Assembly (NCBI RefSeq): GCF_004122735.1
Contig: NZ_SDIF01000012.1
Coordinates: 47,580 to 111,579 of the forward strand
DNA length: 64,000 nt
Source: Streptomyces sioyaensis
Lineage (GTDB): Bacteria > Actinomycetota > Actinomycetes > Streptomycetales > Streptomycetaceae
Reading direction: 5' to 3'
The notes under the pieces were generated by a model. It made no database searches. It was given only the letters and a program-made list of their open reading frames with translations, and was not told the DNA's origin. This document shows, piece by piece, positions 18,863 through 28,325 of this stretch. The translations under genes and the position numbers were made by a program. Position 1 is the stretch's first letter, and each line of letters starts with the position of its first letter.

Positions 18863-19395
18863 CCACTCCCGCCACCGCCCGCCGGCTGCGCGGCTTCAGC
18901 GGCGCGGGCTACGACAAGGGCCGGGGGCTGCTGACCCAGGCTGCCTGGTTCGCCGTGCTGAACCTGGTGTTCATGAAGTGGTGGTTCCCGCCGCGGCTGC
19001 GGCCCCCGCTGCTGCGGGCCTTCGGCGCCCGTGTGGGTCAGCGGGTCCTGATCCGGCACCGGGTGCGGGTGCAGTGGCCGTGGAAGCTGTCGATCGGCGA
19101 TGACGTCTGGGTGGGCGAGGATGCCTGGCTGATCAATCTGGAGCAGATCAGCCTCGCGTCCGACGTCTGTGTGTCGCAGGGCGCCGTGCTGTGCACCGGA
19201 AGCCATCAACGCCGGTCGCCCACCTTCGAGTTCGACAACGCGCCGATCAGTGTGGAGGAGGGCGCCTGGGTGGCCGCCCGTGCCGTGGTTCTGCGCGGCG
19301 TCACCGTCGGGAAGGGGGCGGTGATCGGTGCCGGAGTGGTCGCGCCTCGCGATGTGCCGCCCGGCGCCGTGTACACCACCGGGGGTGCCGCATGA
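18859..19395 (+). CDS. Sugar O-acetyltransferase, WcaF-like (left-handed beta-helix)
   Basis: A 178-residue acyltransferase with hexapeptide repeats ([41 protein letters not shown]), the left-handed beta-helix of LbH transferases. The N-terminal YDKGRG and the catalytic-type [14 protein letters not shown] resemble colanic acid WcaF. It probably acetylates a sugar of the repeat unit. It is coupled on both sides by ATGA overlaps to gmd and the glycosyltransferase gene, consistent with action on a fucose or neighbouring residue. Confidence 0.87.
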   Translation: MTTPATARRLRGFSGAGYDKGRGLLTQAAWFAVLNLVFMKWWFPPRLRPPLLRAFGARVGQRVLIRHRVRVQWPWKLSIGDDVWVGEDAWLINLEQISLASDVCVSQGAVLCTGSHQRRSPTFEFDNAPISVEEGAWVAARAVVLRGVTVGKGAVIGAGVVAPRDVPPGAVYTTGGAA

Positions 19396-20516
19396 AGATC
19401 ACCCATGTCGTGACGCTGGTGAGCGACGACGGGGCGTACGGCGGACCGGTGAGCGTGGCCACCGGTCAGCTGGGCGAACTCGCCTCCCGGGGGCACGAGG
19501 TGGAGCTGGTGTCCCTGTGGCGGGGCCGCGGGACACCCCCGGGCACGGTGGACGAGGTCCCGCTCCGCGCCCGGCCCGCCCGCACCCTGGTGCCGGGGCA
19601 GGGGTTCCTGGGCCTGTTCCACCCGGGGCTGCTGCCGGTGCTCTGGCGCCGGGCAGGCCGGGCCGACGCCCTCCATCTGCATGCCGGGCGCGATCTGGTC
19701 TCCCTGGCCGCGCTCGCGACGGCCGTACTGCGCCGCCGGCAGTTCGTGGTGCAGACCCACGGCATGGTGCAGCCCCGCCGCTCGGCGGTGGCCCGGCTCT
19801 TCGACCGGGTGTATGTGCCGCTGCTGCGCCGGGCCCGCGCGGCGCTGGTGCTCACCGACGAGGAGGAGGCCGGGCTGCGGCAGGTGCTGGGGCCGCGCGG
19901 CCCGCGGCTGGTCCGGCTCCCCAACGGGGTGCGTACCCGGCCGGCGGACGAGCCGCGCGACGGGGCGGATGTGCTGTTCCTGGCCCGCTTGCAGACCCGT
20001 AAACGCCCGGAAGCGTTCGTCCGGATGGCGGCGCTGGTGCACCGCAAGCGGCCCGAGGTGTCCTTCACCCTGCACGGTTCGGACGAGGGCCGGCTCCCGG
20101 AGGTCCGCCGGCTGATCGCCGAGGAGGAGCTCGGTGAGGTGGTGACGTACGGCGGTGCCCTAGATCACGACGCCGCGGTGCGGCGCACCGCACGGGCCAC
20201 CGTGTACGTCCTTCCCAGCGTCGACGAGCCGTTCCCGATGAGCGTGCTGGAGTCGCTGGCGGTGGGCACCCCGGTGGTCTGCACGGACAGCTGCGGGATC
20301 GCCGCCGAGTTGGAGCAGCGTGGGGCCGCGCTGGTGACCGACGGTTCGCCGGAGGAGCTGGCGGACGCGGTGCTGCGGCTGCTGGAGGACGGGCCGCTGC
20401 GGGAGGGCGTCGCCCGCGCGGGCCGGACGGCCGTGGAGGAGGAGTTCTCCCTCGCGGCGGTCGCCGACCGGCTGGAGGAGTGGTACCCACTGCTCGCCCG
20501 GCCCGGAGCCGGATGA
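19392..20516 (+). CDS. Glycosyltransferase family 4-type
   Basis: A 374-residue GT-B glycosyltransferase. The N-terminal GGPVSVATGQLGELASRGHEVELVS binds the acceptor side. The C-terminal domain has VLFLARLQTRKRPE, LHGSDEG and the donor-binding ESLAVGTPVVCTD with the preceding PSVDEPFPMS (EX7E-type region). It probably adds one sugar to the lipid-linked repeat unit; donor and linkage cannot be read. The start overlaps the acetyltransferase stop. A perfect hairpin follows immediately. Confidence 0.88.
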   Translation: MKITHVVTLVSDDGAYGGPVSVATGQLGELASRGHEVELVSLWRGRGTPPGTVDEVPLRARPARTLVPGQGFLGLFHPGLLPVLWRRAGRADALHLHAGRDLVSLAALATAVLRRRQFVVQTHGMVQPRRSAVARLFDRVYVPLLRRARAALVLTDEEEAGLRQVLGPRGPRLVRLPNGVRTRPADEPRDGADVLFLARLQTRKRPEAFVRMAALVHRKRPEVSFTLHGSDEGRLPEVRRLIAEEELGEVVTYGGALDHDAAVRRTARATVYVLPSVDEPFPMSVLESLAVGTPVVCTDSCGIAAELEQRGAALVTDGSPEELADAVLRLLEDGPLREGVARAGRTAVEEEFSLAAVADRLEEWYPLLARPGAG

Positions 20517-20518
20517 CG

Positions 20519-20551
20519 GCGGGCGGCGGGGGCCGGACCCCCGCCGCCCGC
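20519..20551. terminator. Bidirectional hairpin terminator
   Basis: A perfect 14-base-pair stem (20519-20532 with 20538-20551) and five-base loop between two convergent glycosyltransferase genes, directly abutting both stop codons. Confidence 0.85.
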
Positions 20552-20553
20552 GG

Positions 20554-21795
20554 TTACCGGCCGGCCGTGGCCAGCCGCAGCAGCGCGGTGATCCGTTCCA
20601 GGCCGGCCCGGCTGCTGAGCCGCTGCTCGACGTACTGCGGACCGCGGGCGCCCAGCCGGGCCGCCCCCTCCGGGTCGGCGGCGAGCGCACGGACCTCCGC
20701 CAGCAGCGCCTTGGGGTCCTCCGGTGCGATCACCGTGCCGGCCCCCGCGCGCAGCACCTCCTGGGCAGTGCCCCCTTCGGCGGCCACCGAGGCGATCACC
20801 GGCCGGCCGGTCATGAAGTACGAGGTCAGCTTGGACGGCAGACTCATGTCGAGCACGGAGGCCTTCTGGGTCACCGCGAGCACATCCGCGGCGGCGAGCA
20901 CCTCGGGGAACTCCTCGGCGCCGGCCGGCGGCAGGAAGGTCAGCGCGGAGCTGCCCGCGGCGAGCTGTTGCAGGTGGGCGCGCTGATTGCCGTCCCCCAT
21001 GAGCACGAACCGGACCGGTGCGGCTTCCTGGTCGGCGAGCCGGGCGGCCTCGACCAGTACTTCCAGGCCCTGCTTGAGGCCCATGTTGCCGGCGTGCAGC
21101 ACCACGGTTTCGTCCGGCTGCCACCCCAGCCGTGCCCGGGTTTCCGCCCGGTCGCCGCTGGGCCCCTTCACATGCGTCCAGTTGGGCACCACATGCACCC
21201 GTGCGCGCGGCACCCCCATCGCCATGACCCGGTCCACGAACGACTCGTGCACCACCCCGACGACATCGGCGCCGCGCAGGATCCGGGCCTCCAGCGCCCC
21301 GGCCACGGCGGCGGCACGCCCCCCGCCCTGGATGCCGCTCTGCGCGGCGGCGGCCCCCATCAGGTCCTGGACCACCACGACATGGGGCACCCCGGCCCGC
21401 CGTGCCAGGCGGCCGCCCAGCACTCCCCCGGCCAGGCTCGGCATCTGACTGAGCACCACATCGGGGCGGACGGGCGGCGGCGCCACGAGGCCGTGCGCCA
21501 GGATGCCCGCCTCGAACGCCGCGCGCCGCAGCGCGGTCTGACGTGGCGGCACGGTGTGTCTGCGGCGGTGCACCGTCACCCCGCCACGACGCTCCCGCAT
21601 CCGCCACCGTCCCCGATACCCCTCCGCCACCCGCCAGGCCGGGTAGTGCGGCATGCCCGCCAGGACATGGGTGTCGGCTCCGGACGCGGCCAGATGCTCG
21701 GCTATCTGCGTCGAGTACGGCCCTATGCCGGTGTGTTCGGGCGCGTAGTTGGTCGAGACCACGAGCACACACCGGCCTGCGAACGAGTCTTCCAA
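20554..21795 (-). CDS. Glycosyltransferase, WcaI-like
   Basis: A 413-residue GT-B enzyme. The opening VVSTNYAPEHTGIGPYSTQIAEHLA and AGMPHYPAWRV, then VVVQDLMGAAAAQSG and LHAGNMGLKQGLEVL, resemble colanic acid WcaI-type fucosyltransferases. The donor site lies around SLPSKLTSYFMTGRPVIASV. The likely start is a TTG (LEDSFAG) with a GGGGGG ribosome site about seven bases upstream. It is the only glycosyltransferase of the locus on the minus strand, divergent from the polymerase operon. A fucosyltransferase role would fit gmd/fcl but is inference. Confidence 0.85.
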   Translation of the reverse strand: MEDSFAGRCVLVVSTNYAPEHTGIGPYSTQIAEHLAASGADTHVLAGMPHYPAWRVAEGYRGRWRMRERRGGVTVHRRRHTVPPRQTALRRAAFEAGILAHGLVAPPPVRPDVVLSQMPSLAGGVLGGRLARRAGVPHVVVVQDLMGAAAAQSGIQGGGRAAAVAGALEARILRGADVVGVVHESFVDRVMAMGVPRARVHVVPNWTHVKGPSGDRAETRARLGWQPDETVVLHAGNMGLKQGLEVLVEAARLADQEAAPVRFVLMGDGNQRAHLQQLAAGSSALTFLPPAGAEEFPEVLAAADVLAVTQKASVLDMSLPSKLTSYFMTGRPVIASVAAEGGTAQEVLRAGAGTVIAPEDPKALLAEVRALAADPEGAARLGARGPQYVEQRLSSRAGLERITALLRLATAGR

Positions 21796-21947
21796 GACTG
21801 GCCCCCCTCTGAATGTGCCGTCATCGTAGGAGCCCGCCGGGGGCCGCGGGCTGTGAATTGGATTGCGATTGTGTCCCGAAGACGACCTTGCTTCCCGAAG
21901 TCCCTTAGATTGTGGTCACTGGTGGGGAGTTGGGGGGAGGTGGGCCG

Positions 21948-23450
21948 ATGATGCCCGGGAAGTGGGGTACCGCCCGGCCGGTTCGCGGCATCGCCGCGCT
22001 GGGCTGCTGGGCGCTGCTGTTGGTGGTGCTGCTTCCGGTGCTGATCCTGCAGTCACTGGACGCCCGCTTCGGCGCCGCGCTCGCCGTGCAGTGCGTGGTG
22101 GTGGTGCACACGGGTGGGGCGCTGGCCCGGGTCCTGACGGATGTCCGGGCCCGGGTGATCGGCTTCGGCTTCTGGCTCTTCGCGTATGTGTGGCTGGGGC
22201 TCGCGCCGTTGGCCATGCTCGCGACGGACGCGTATCCGCGCGGGTTCATGGTCGATGCGCAGTCCGCGTTCGTGACCACGCTGGTGGTGGAGTCGGGGCT
22301 GCTCGCCTACAGCGCCGGTGCCGCGGTGGCGTCGTGGCGGTCGTCGCGTACCTCCACGGTCCTCGAACCGCTTCTCGCCCGGCGGCTGTCGCCGGCGCGG
22401 GTGCTGCTGCTGTGCGGTCTGGCGCTGCTGCTGGCCGTCGTGCTGATCCCCGGTCAGGGCGGGTTGTCGGCGTTCTTCCTCAGCCGGCAGGCGGCCAACG
22501 AGGCGGCGGCAGCGTCGGAACCGGCCGCGTCGGCGGACCGGGCGATGGCGGCCTGGGCGCTGTCGGTGCCGGCGTTCTGGGCGCTGGTGGCGCTGGTGCA
22601 CGTCCCGCGGTTCACCGCCGGTGACCGGACGCTGCGCGGGTTACGGTGGCTGCTGCTGCCCCTGCTGATCGCGGTGAACGCCACCGTCAACAACCCCATC
22701 AGCCAACCGCGTTTCTGGGCCGGGACGGTGCTGCTGGCGCTGGTCTTCAGCGCGTCCTGGCTGCGCGGGCCGCGGGCCTTCCGCCTCGGGGCGGCGGCCG
22801 TGGCGGCGGTGGTGCTGGTGGTCTTCCCGTACAGCGACTACTTCCGCTACGACAAGCGGGAGCCGGTCCATGTGGTCTCGCTCGCCGAGCAGTTCACCTC
22901 CAACGGCGACTACGACGCCTTCCAGCAGATCGAAACGGGGGTGGACTACGTCCGTACCCACGGCTTCACCCCGACGGCGGCGCTGGGCCCCCCGCTCTTC
23001 TTCGTGCCGCGCGCCGCATGGCCCGGCAAGCCCGACGACGCGGGGATCCTGCTCGCCCGGCACGCGGGCTACACCTTCCAGAACCTCTCCGCGCCGCTGT
23101 GGATCGAGACGTACATGTGGGCGGGGTTCCCGTCGGTCATCGCCGTCTTCGGTCTGATCGGCGCGGTGGGACGGCGCATCGACGACCTCCGGCACCGGCT
23201 GCGGCGGCGCCGCGGCACCCTCGCGGCGCTGCTGGTCCCGGCGTTCGGCTTCTACCAGCTGGTGTTGCTGCGCGGCAGTCTCATGGCCATCGTGGGGCCG
23301 CTGGCGCTGCTGGTGTGCATCCCACTTCTGATCACCCGTAAGGCGCGACGGCCGGCCCTGCCGCCGTCCGCGGCACCGTCCGCGAGCGCACCGGCGCCCC
23401 GGGCGCAGCGCGACGCCTTGTCCCTCACCACAGGAGGAGCACGTACGTGA
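21948..23450 (+). CDS. Wzy-like polysaccharide polymerase (membrane)
   Basis: A 500-residue protein with about ten to twelve membrane helices and a larger extracytoplasmic region (about residues 305-390), the topology of O-antigen polymerases, a family with little sequence conservation. A late segment ETYMWAGFPSVIAVFGLIGA resembles the end of such polymerases. It should link repeat units outside the membrane. GGGGGAGG precedes the ATG. Codon 232 is TTA (22641-22643). The stop overlaps the Wzz-like gene (GTGA), and the Wzx-like gene follows, which supports the assignment. Confidence 0.75.
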   Translation: MMPGKWGTARPVRGIAALGCWALLLVVLLPVLILQSLDARFGAALAVQCVVVVHTGGALARVLTDVRARVIGFGFWLFAYVWLGLAPLAMLATDAYPRGFMVDAQSAFVTTLVVESGLLAYSAGAAVASWRSSRTSTVLEPLLARRLSPARVLLLCGLALLLAVVLIPGQGGLSAFFLSRQAANEAAAASEPAASADRAMAAWALSVPAFWALVALVHVPRFTAGDRTLRGLRWLLLPLLIAVNATVNNPISQPRFWAGTVLLALVFSASWLRGPRAFRLGAAAVAAVVLVVFPYSDYFRYDKREPVHVVSLAEQFTSNGDYDAFQQIETGVDYVRTHGFTPTAALGPPLFFVPRAAWPGKPDDAGILLARHAGYTFQNLSAPLWIETYMWAGFPSVIAVFGLIGAVGRRIDDLRHRLRRRRGTLAALLVPAFGFYQLVLLRGSLMAIVGPLALLVCIPLLITRKARRPALPPSAAPSASAPAPRAQRDALSLTTGGART

Positions 23451-25126
23451 GCGTCTTCGACGAGCCCGCGGAGGAGCCGGACCAGATCCGTGACCAGTTG
23501 CGCCAGCTCTTCCGGTATCGCGCTTTGCTGGTGCTCGGGCTGGTGCTGGGCATGCTCGGCGGGGCCGCCGTGTCCGTGCTCGGCGGCTCGACGTACACGG
23601 CGACCGGCGAGGTCGTGGTGCATGCGATCAGTACGGCGCCCTTCGAGGCCGGCGGTGTCTCGGCGGACAAGCAGATCAGCATGGGCACCGAGCGGCAGAT
23701 CGCACAGAGCGCCTCGGTCGCGGCCAAGGCGGCGAAGAGGCTGGGGATCCACTCCGATCCGGCGGCGCTCCAGCGTGATCTGCGGGTGAGCAATCCGCCC
23801 GAGACCCAGACCCTGATGTTCGAGTACAGCGCGGACTCGGCGGACCGGGCCTCCGCGCTGGTCAACGCCTTTGTGCAGGCGTATCTCGACTACCGGCAGG
23901 ACGCCGCGTCCCAGCGGATCGACAAGACCGTCAGCAAACTCGGCGACGAGCTGAAGCCCCTTCAGGATCAGCGCAAGGTGCTGGACCGGCGGATCGCGAA
24001 CGCCGGTGGCGGAGCGGGGCGGGCCACCGACGAGTCCGAGCGCAGCAATCTGGTGTCGGAGATAGCGGATCTGCAGGGGCGGATCTCCAGTCTCAAGTCC
24101 CTGGACACCACGCCCGGCGACATCGTCCGCAAGGGCGATCCGCCGGCCTTCCCGTCGAGTCCCGGGCTGGCCATGCTGCTGCTGACCGGAGCGGTGATCG
24201 GTCTGGTGCTGGGCATCCTGGCGGCCTGGGTGCGGTCGGTGCTGGAGCCGCGGGTCCGGTCGGTGGCGGACGTGCAGGACAATCTGCGGGCACCGGTGCT
24301 GGGTATTCTGCCGCGCCGGCAGGGCGGCTCGGACGTCCTGGAGGTCGGCCGGGCCGGCCGGGGCAACCGCGCGGAGGCCTACCGCACCATCGCCTTCCGG
24401 CTGGCGCACGACCAGCGCTTCGCCGGGCGTGGCAGCCTTTTGATCGTCGCGCCCCGGGAGAACGCCGATGCCGTGTCGGTCGCGGTCAACCTGGCCGGTG
24501 CGTTCGCCGAGATCGGCAACGACATCCTGCTGGTCGAGGCCGATCTGCGCACCCCCGACCTCGCCCGGCGGCTGCCGGTGCACCCGGGCCACGGCCGGCC
24601 GGTGCCGGGCAGCTGGGCGGACGGCGAGCGGCTCGCGGTGGACGCGGGCGTCGACGGGCGCTTCGACCTGCTGCCCGGCCGGGAGGTGCCCAACCCGGCG
24701 CGGGCGCTGTCCGCCCCGGAGTTCGCCCGGCTGCTGAACGCGCCGTCCGGCCCGAATGAGCACGTCGTGGTCGTCACCGGTCCGCTGCTCGCGCACGCGG
24801 ACGGGCTGGCCGTCGCCAAGCAGGCGGCGGGCGTGGTGGTGGTCTGCGATCTCAACGAGGTCCGCCGGGACGATCTGGACCGGGTGTGGGAGCTGATCAC
24901 CGGGGCCGGCGGCCACATCCTGGGTGCCGTCCTGGACAAGGGCAGCCACGGGCCCTCGCTGCGCCGGCTCTCGGACGGCGGGCCGACCCATCGCAAACGC
25001 GGCCGGAGCCGTCCGCGGGCCGTCGTGGTGACCCCGCCGTCGCTGCCCGGCCCGCCGCCCCGCACCGGCCCGGCTCCGGCCGCTGGTGCGCCCACCGACG
25101 CCGACACCACCTCGCTCCACAGGTGA
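23447..25126 (+). CDS. Wzz-like chain-length protein with P-loop-less kinase domain
   Basis: A 559-residue fusion. The N-terminal half is a Wzz-type copolymerase: helix at about 25-47, a periplasmic coiled region and a second helix near 240-265 after PPAFPSSPG. The cytoplasmic C-terminal half resembles a BY-kinase (YRTIAFRLAHDQRF, then SLLIVAPRENADAVSVAVNLA and ILLVEADLRTPDLARRL). The Walker A' aspartate strand is present. The usual GEGKS/T loop is replaced by PRENADA, so ATP binding and tyrosine phosphorylation look lost. The C-terminal tail is basic and Pro-rich with no Tyr cluster. GTG start after AGGAGGAG. Confidence 0.85.
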   Translation: MSVFDEPAEEPDQIRDQLRQLFRYRALLVLGLVLGMLGGAAVSVLGGSTYTATGEVVVHAISTAPFEAGGVSADKQISMGTERQIAQSASVAAKAAKRLGIHSDPAALQRDLRVSNPPETQTLMFEYSADSADRASALVNAFVQAYLDYRQDAASQRIDKTVSKLGDELKPLQDQRKVLDRRIANAGGGAGRATDESERSNLVSEIADLQGRISSLKSLDTTPGDIVRKGDPPAFPSSPGLAMLLLTGAVIGLVLGILAAWVRSVLEPRVRSVADVQDNLRAPVLGILPRRQGGSDVLEVGRAGRGNRAEAYRTIAFRLAHDQRFAGRGSLLIVAPRENADAVSVAVNLAGAFAEIGNDILLVEADLRTPDLARRLPVHPGHGRPVPGSWADGERLAVDAGVDGRFDLLPGREVPNPARALSAPEFARLLNAPSGPNEHVVVVTGPLLAHADGLAVAKQAAGVVVVCDLNEVRRDDLDRVWELITGAGGHILGAVLDKGSHGPSLRRLSDGGPTHRKRGRSRPRAVVVTPPSLPGPPPRTGPAPAAGAPTDADTTSLHR

Positions 25127-26676
25127 CGGCCGTCGGCCCGCCGGCGCCACCGGCCCCCGGGCGGACCGCGGACGCCGGACGGGGTGTCACCACCACGGCC
25201 CGCGGCAGCCTGTTCGGCCTGGCGGGCTCGGCCGCGAACGCCCTGTTCGGGTTCGTCCTCGTCGCCGTCGTCACCCATGGGCTCGGGGCCCGCGGAGCCG
25301 GCGCCGTCTTCACAGGTGTCGCCGCCTTCACCATACTCAGCAATGCGCTGAAGCTGGGGGCCGATACCGCCCTGGTCCGCTTCGTCTCCCGGGACCTGGA
25401 ACTCAGCGGGGGCGCCGGCGTGCCGGCCCTGCTGCGGACCGCGGTCTGGCCCACGCTGCTGGCGAGCGGTGCGGGGGCGGCGGTACTGCTGTGCTCCCCC
25501 GGCCTGGCCGGCTGGCTGCTGCCCGATCTGGACCCGGGTCAAGCCGCCGCGGTACTACGGCTGTTCGCGGCCTTCCTGCCGGTGACGACGGTGGCACTGG
25601 TGCTGCTCGGGGCCACCCGGGGGTACGGCTCGGTGGTGCCGTTCGTGGGCGTGGAGCAGATCGGCAAACCGGCGCTGCGGGTTCTGCTCGCGGTGCCGCT
25701 GGTCCTGCTCGCACCGAGCGTGGCGGGGCTGTCCGCGGCCTGGCTGGCGCCCGGGGTGCTGGGGGCGGTGGCGGCCTGGGTGTCGCTGCGCCGCTCCCGT
25801 CGTACGCATCCGGGCACGGGCCTGCCGCCGTCGCAGACCCGGGAGTTCTGGTCCTTCGCCGGGCCGCGGGCGGTGTCCTCGGTCTTCGACATCACCGCGG
25901 TGTGGATCGGCGTGATCCTGCTGTCGGTGCTGGGCACCGGCACCGAGGCCGGTATCTATACGGCGATCGGGCGGCTGATCACCGCCGGGACGCTGCTCCA
26001 GCTGGCGATCCGGCTGGCGGTGGCGCCCCAGATCAGCCGGCTGCTCGCGGGCGGCGACGCGCACGGGGCGCATCGGCTGCACCGGTTGTCGACCCGCTGG
26101 ATCGCGCTCTTTTCCTGGCCCGTATTCGTGATCCTGGCGGCGTTCCCGGGGACCGTGCTGTCGCTGTTCGGCCCGGGCTTCGCCGACGGCGCGCCGGGGC
26201 TGCTGGCGCTGGCGGTGGCCTGCCTGGTCAACGTGGGTGTCGGCAATGCGCAGACGGTCATCCTGATGGCCGGACGGAGTGTCTGGAATCTGGTGGTCGC
26301 CGGCGCCGCGTTCGTGGTCCAACTGGGCAGCGGCGTATGGCTGGTGCCGCGGTACGGGGTGCTGGGGGCGGCGGTCTCCTGGGGGCTGGCGATCGTGGTG
26401 GACAACGGTGCCTCGGCGCTGCTGGCCCGCTACCGGCTGGGCTTTCGCACCGTCGACCGGGGGTATGTGTGCGCCGCTGTGATCACTCTGGTGGCGGTGG
26501 CGCTCCCGGTGTTCGCCATGCGGACGTTTTGCGGGGACCGCGTTCCGGGTGCCCTCTTGGGAATTGTTTTAGCCATTGGGGCTTTCGGCGCGGCCGTCTG
26601 GCGCTATCGTTTGCCGCTGGGGGTAGGGGAGTTCTTCGGCGCGCTACGCAAGCGCGGCTCGGAAAACTCGCGATGA
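25123..26676 (+). CDS. Wzx-like flippase (polysaccharide transporter)
   Basis: A 517-residue membrane protein with about 12-14 helices of the MOP/oligosaccharide-flippase superfamily (RGSLFGLAGSAANALFGFVL, GARGAGAVFTG, ADTALVRFVSRD). It would flip lipid-linked repeat units to the outer face. The GTG start overlaps the Wzz stop (GTGA). Codon 483 is TTA (26569-26571), in a stretch near the 3' end that is visibly less GC-rich than the rest. The Wzy-Wzz-Wzx order defines the polymerisation operon. Confidence 0.88.
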   Translation: MTAVGPPAPPAPGRTADAGRGVTTTARGSLFGLAGSAANALFGFVLVAVVTHGLGARGAGAVFTGVAAFTILSNALKLGADTALVRFVSRDLELSGGAGVPALLRTAVWPTLLASGAGAAVLLCSPGLAGWLLPDLDPGQAAAVLRLFAAFLPVTTVALVLLGATRGYGSVVPFVGVEQIGKPALRVLLAVPLVLLAPSVAGLSAAWLAPGVLGAVAAWVSLRRSRRTHPGTGLPPSQTREFWSFAGPRAVSSVFDITAVWIGVILLSVLGTGTEAGIYTAIGRLITAGTLLQLAIRLAVAPQISRLLAGGDAHGAHRLHRLSTRWIALFSWPVFVILAAFPGTVLSLFGPGFADGAPGLLALAVACLVNVGVGNAQTVILMAGRSVWNLVVAGAAFVVQLGSGVWLVPRYGVLGAAVSWGLAIVVDNGASALLARYRLGFRTVDRGYVCAAVITLVAVALPVFAMRTFCGDRVPGALLGIVLAIGAFGAAVWRYRLPLGVGEFFGALRKRGSENSR

Positions 26677-26764
26677 ACACTGGGACCATTTCCGCACAGA
26701 ACGCGTCTGGTTCCCGCTTCCTATCCTGACAATTCCAATCGCGCCATGCTTCCAGGGGGGACCT

Positions 26765-28303
26765 GTGCGCCCAAGAAACAAATCAGCCCATCTCTTGCTC
26801 GCCGCCGCGGTGTTGGGCACCGCGTCGGCAGCGCTTGCCGCCGGTCCCGCTCAGGCCACCGGCGAGACCACCCTGACCGCCGATCCGCTGAGCACCTGGC
26901 AGACCGACGGCATCGTGTGGTCCATGGCCTATGCCAAGGGCATCGTCTACGTGGGCGGCACCTTCAGCCACATCCGGCCGCCGGGCGCCGCCCCCGGCAC
27001 CCATGACCTCGCCCGCACCAACTTCGCGGCGTTCGACGCCAAGACGGGTGACCCGCTGCCGTGCGCCCCGGCGTTCACCGGCGGGACGGGCACGATCCGG
27101 GCCATGAAGGCTTCACCCGACGACTCGATGATCTACATCGGGGGCTCGTTCGGGAAGGCCGGAGGGGTGGGCCGGTCCAACACCGCCACCCTCAACACCG
27201 CCGACTGCACCATCGGTGCGGACTGGAAACCGACGGTCAGCTCGACCGTACGCGCCATCGACGTCACGCCCGACTCGGTGTACATCGGCGGCGGGTTCGG
27301 CACGGTCCAGGGGCAGACCCGCGAGCGGGTGGCCGCGCTGCGGCCGAACGGCACGCTGCTGCCGTTCAAGGCGACGATCCGCGGTTCGTCGGTCTCCAAC
27401 GACCCGACACCGGCGGTCAACGCCCTCACGGTCGTGCCCAAGCTCAACAAGGTCATCATCGGCGGCCGGTTCACCTCGGTGAACGGCAGCCTGTGGGGCG
27501 TGCACGCGCTGGCCGGGCTCGATGCCACCAGCGGCAGGGTCGTCGACTCCTTCACCGGCTGGATCCCCAACCGCTCGGCGGTCAAGGCGCTCGCCAACGA
27601 CGGCACCAACTTCTATGTGGGCGCCGAGGGCACCGGCGGCGGGGTCTTCGACGGCCGGATCGCCGGCCGGCTGTCGGACGGCGCGCAGCTCTGGAAGGAC
27701 ACCTGTCTGGGCGCCACCCAGACCGTGCTGCCGTACAAGGGCGTCCTTTACAGCGGCTCGCACGCGCACGACTGCTCCAACACCCCGGGCGGATTCACCG
27801 ACATCAACAACCGCCAGCACTTCCTGGCGCAGTCGATCTCGGACAAAACGATCCTGCCGTGGTTCCCGGACACCAATGACGGGATCGGCGAGCAGATCGG
27901 CCCGCGGACGATGACCATGGCGGACGGCATCCTGTGGGCGGGCGGCGAGTTCACCACGGTCAACGACGCCCCGCAGCAGGGCCTGACCCGGTTCGCGGCG
28001 AGCCCGGACACGGGGGCGCCGCAGGTGCCGCTGCTCAGCGGCGCAAGCGGGTCCCGGGGGAAGATCACGCTGAAGTGGAAGGCCTCGTGGGACCGGGACA
28101 ACGGCGTCCTGACCTACAAGATCTACCGTGACGGTGCGTATCTCACCTCGGTCAGCCAGGACTCGCGGTACTGGAACCGGCCCGACATGAGCTACACGGA
28201 CACCGTGGAGCCGGGGACCCGGCACCGTTACTCGATCGAGGTCACCGACGGCACCAATGTCTCGGGACGCAACGGCCCGGTCTATGTGACGGCGAGCAAC
28301 TGA
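26765..28303 (+). CDS. Secreted beta-propeller protein with C-terminal fibronectin-III-like domain
   Basis: A 512-residue exported protein with a signal peptide (RPRNKSAHLLLAAAVLG, cleavage near AQA-TGE). The mature part has at least five repeats of the VYVGGTFS / IYIGGSFGKAGG / VYIGGGFGTVQG / VIIGGRFTSVNG kind, delta-60-like blades. The last ~90 residues (ITLKWKASWDRDNGVLTYKIYRDG) form an FN3-like domain. GTG start with GGGGGGA ribosome site. It lies directly after wzx, so it may bind or organise the exported polysaccharide at the surface; this is inferred from position. Confidence 0.82.
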   Translation: MRPRNKSAHLLLAAAVLGTASAALAAGPAQATGETTLTADPLSTWQTDGIVWSMAYAKGIVYVGGTFSHIRPPGAAPGTHDLARTNFAAFDAKTGDPLPCAPAFTGGTGTIRAMKASPDDSMIYIGGSFGKAGGVGRSNTATLNTADCTIGADWKPTVSSTVRAIDVTPDSVYIGGGFGTVQGQTRERVAALRPNGTLLPFKATIRGSSVSNDPTPAVNALTVVPKLNKVIIGGRFTSVNGSLWGVHALAGLDATSGRVVDSFTGWIPNRSAVKALANDGTNFYVGAEGTGGGVFDGRIAGRLSDGAQLWKDTCLGATQTVLPYKGVLYSGSHAHDCSNTPGGFTDINNRQHFLAQSISDKTILPWFPDTNDGIGEQIGPRTMTMADGILWAGGEFTTVNDAPQQGLTRFAASPDTGAPQVPLLSGASGSRGKITLKWKASWDRDNGVLTYKIYRDGAYLTSVSQDSRYWNRPDMSYTDTVEPGTRHRYSIEVTDGTNVSGRNGPVYVTASN

Positions 28304-28325
28304 CCGTGTGCCGAGTGGGGGGTAA

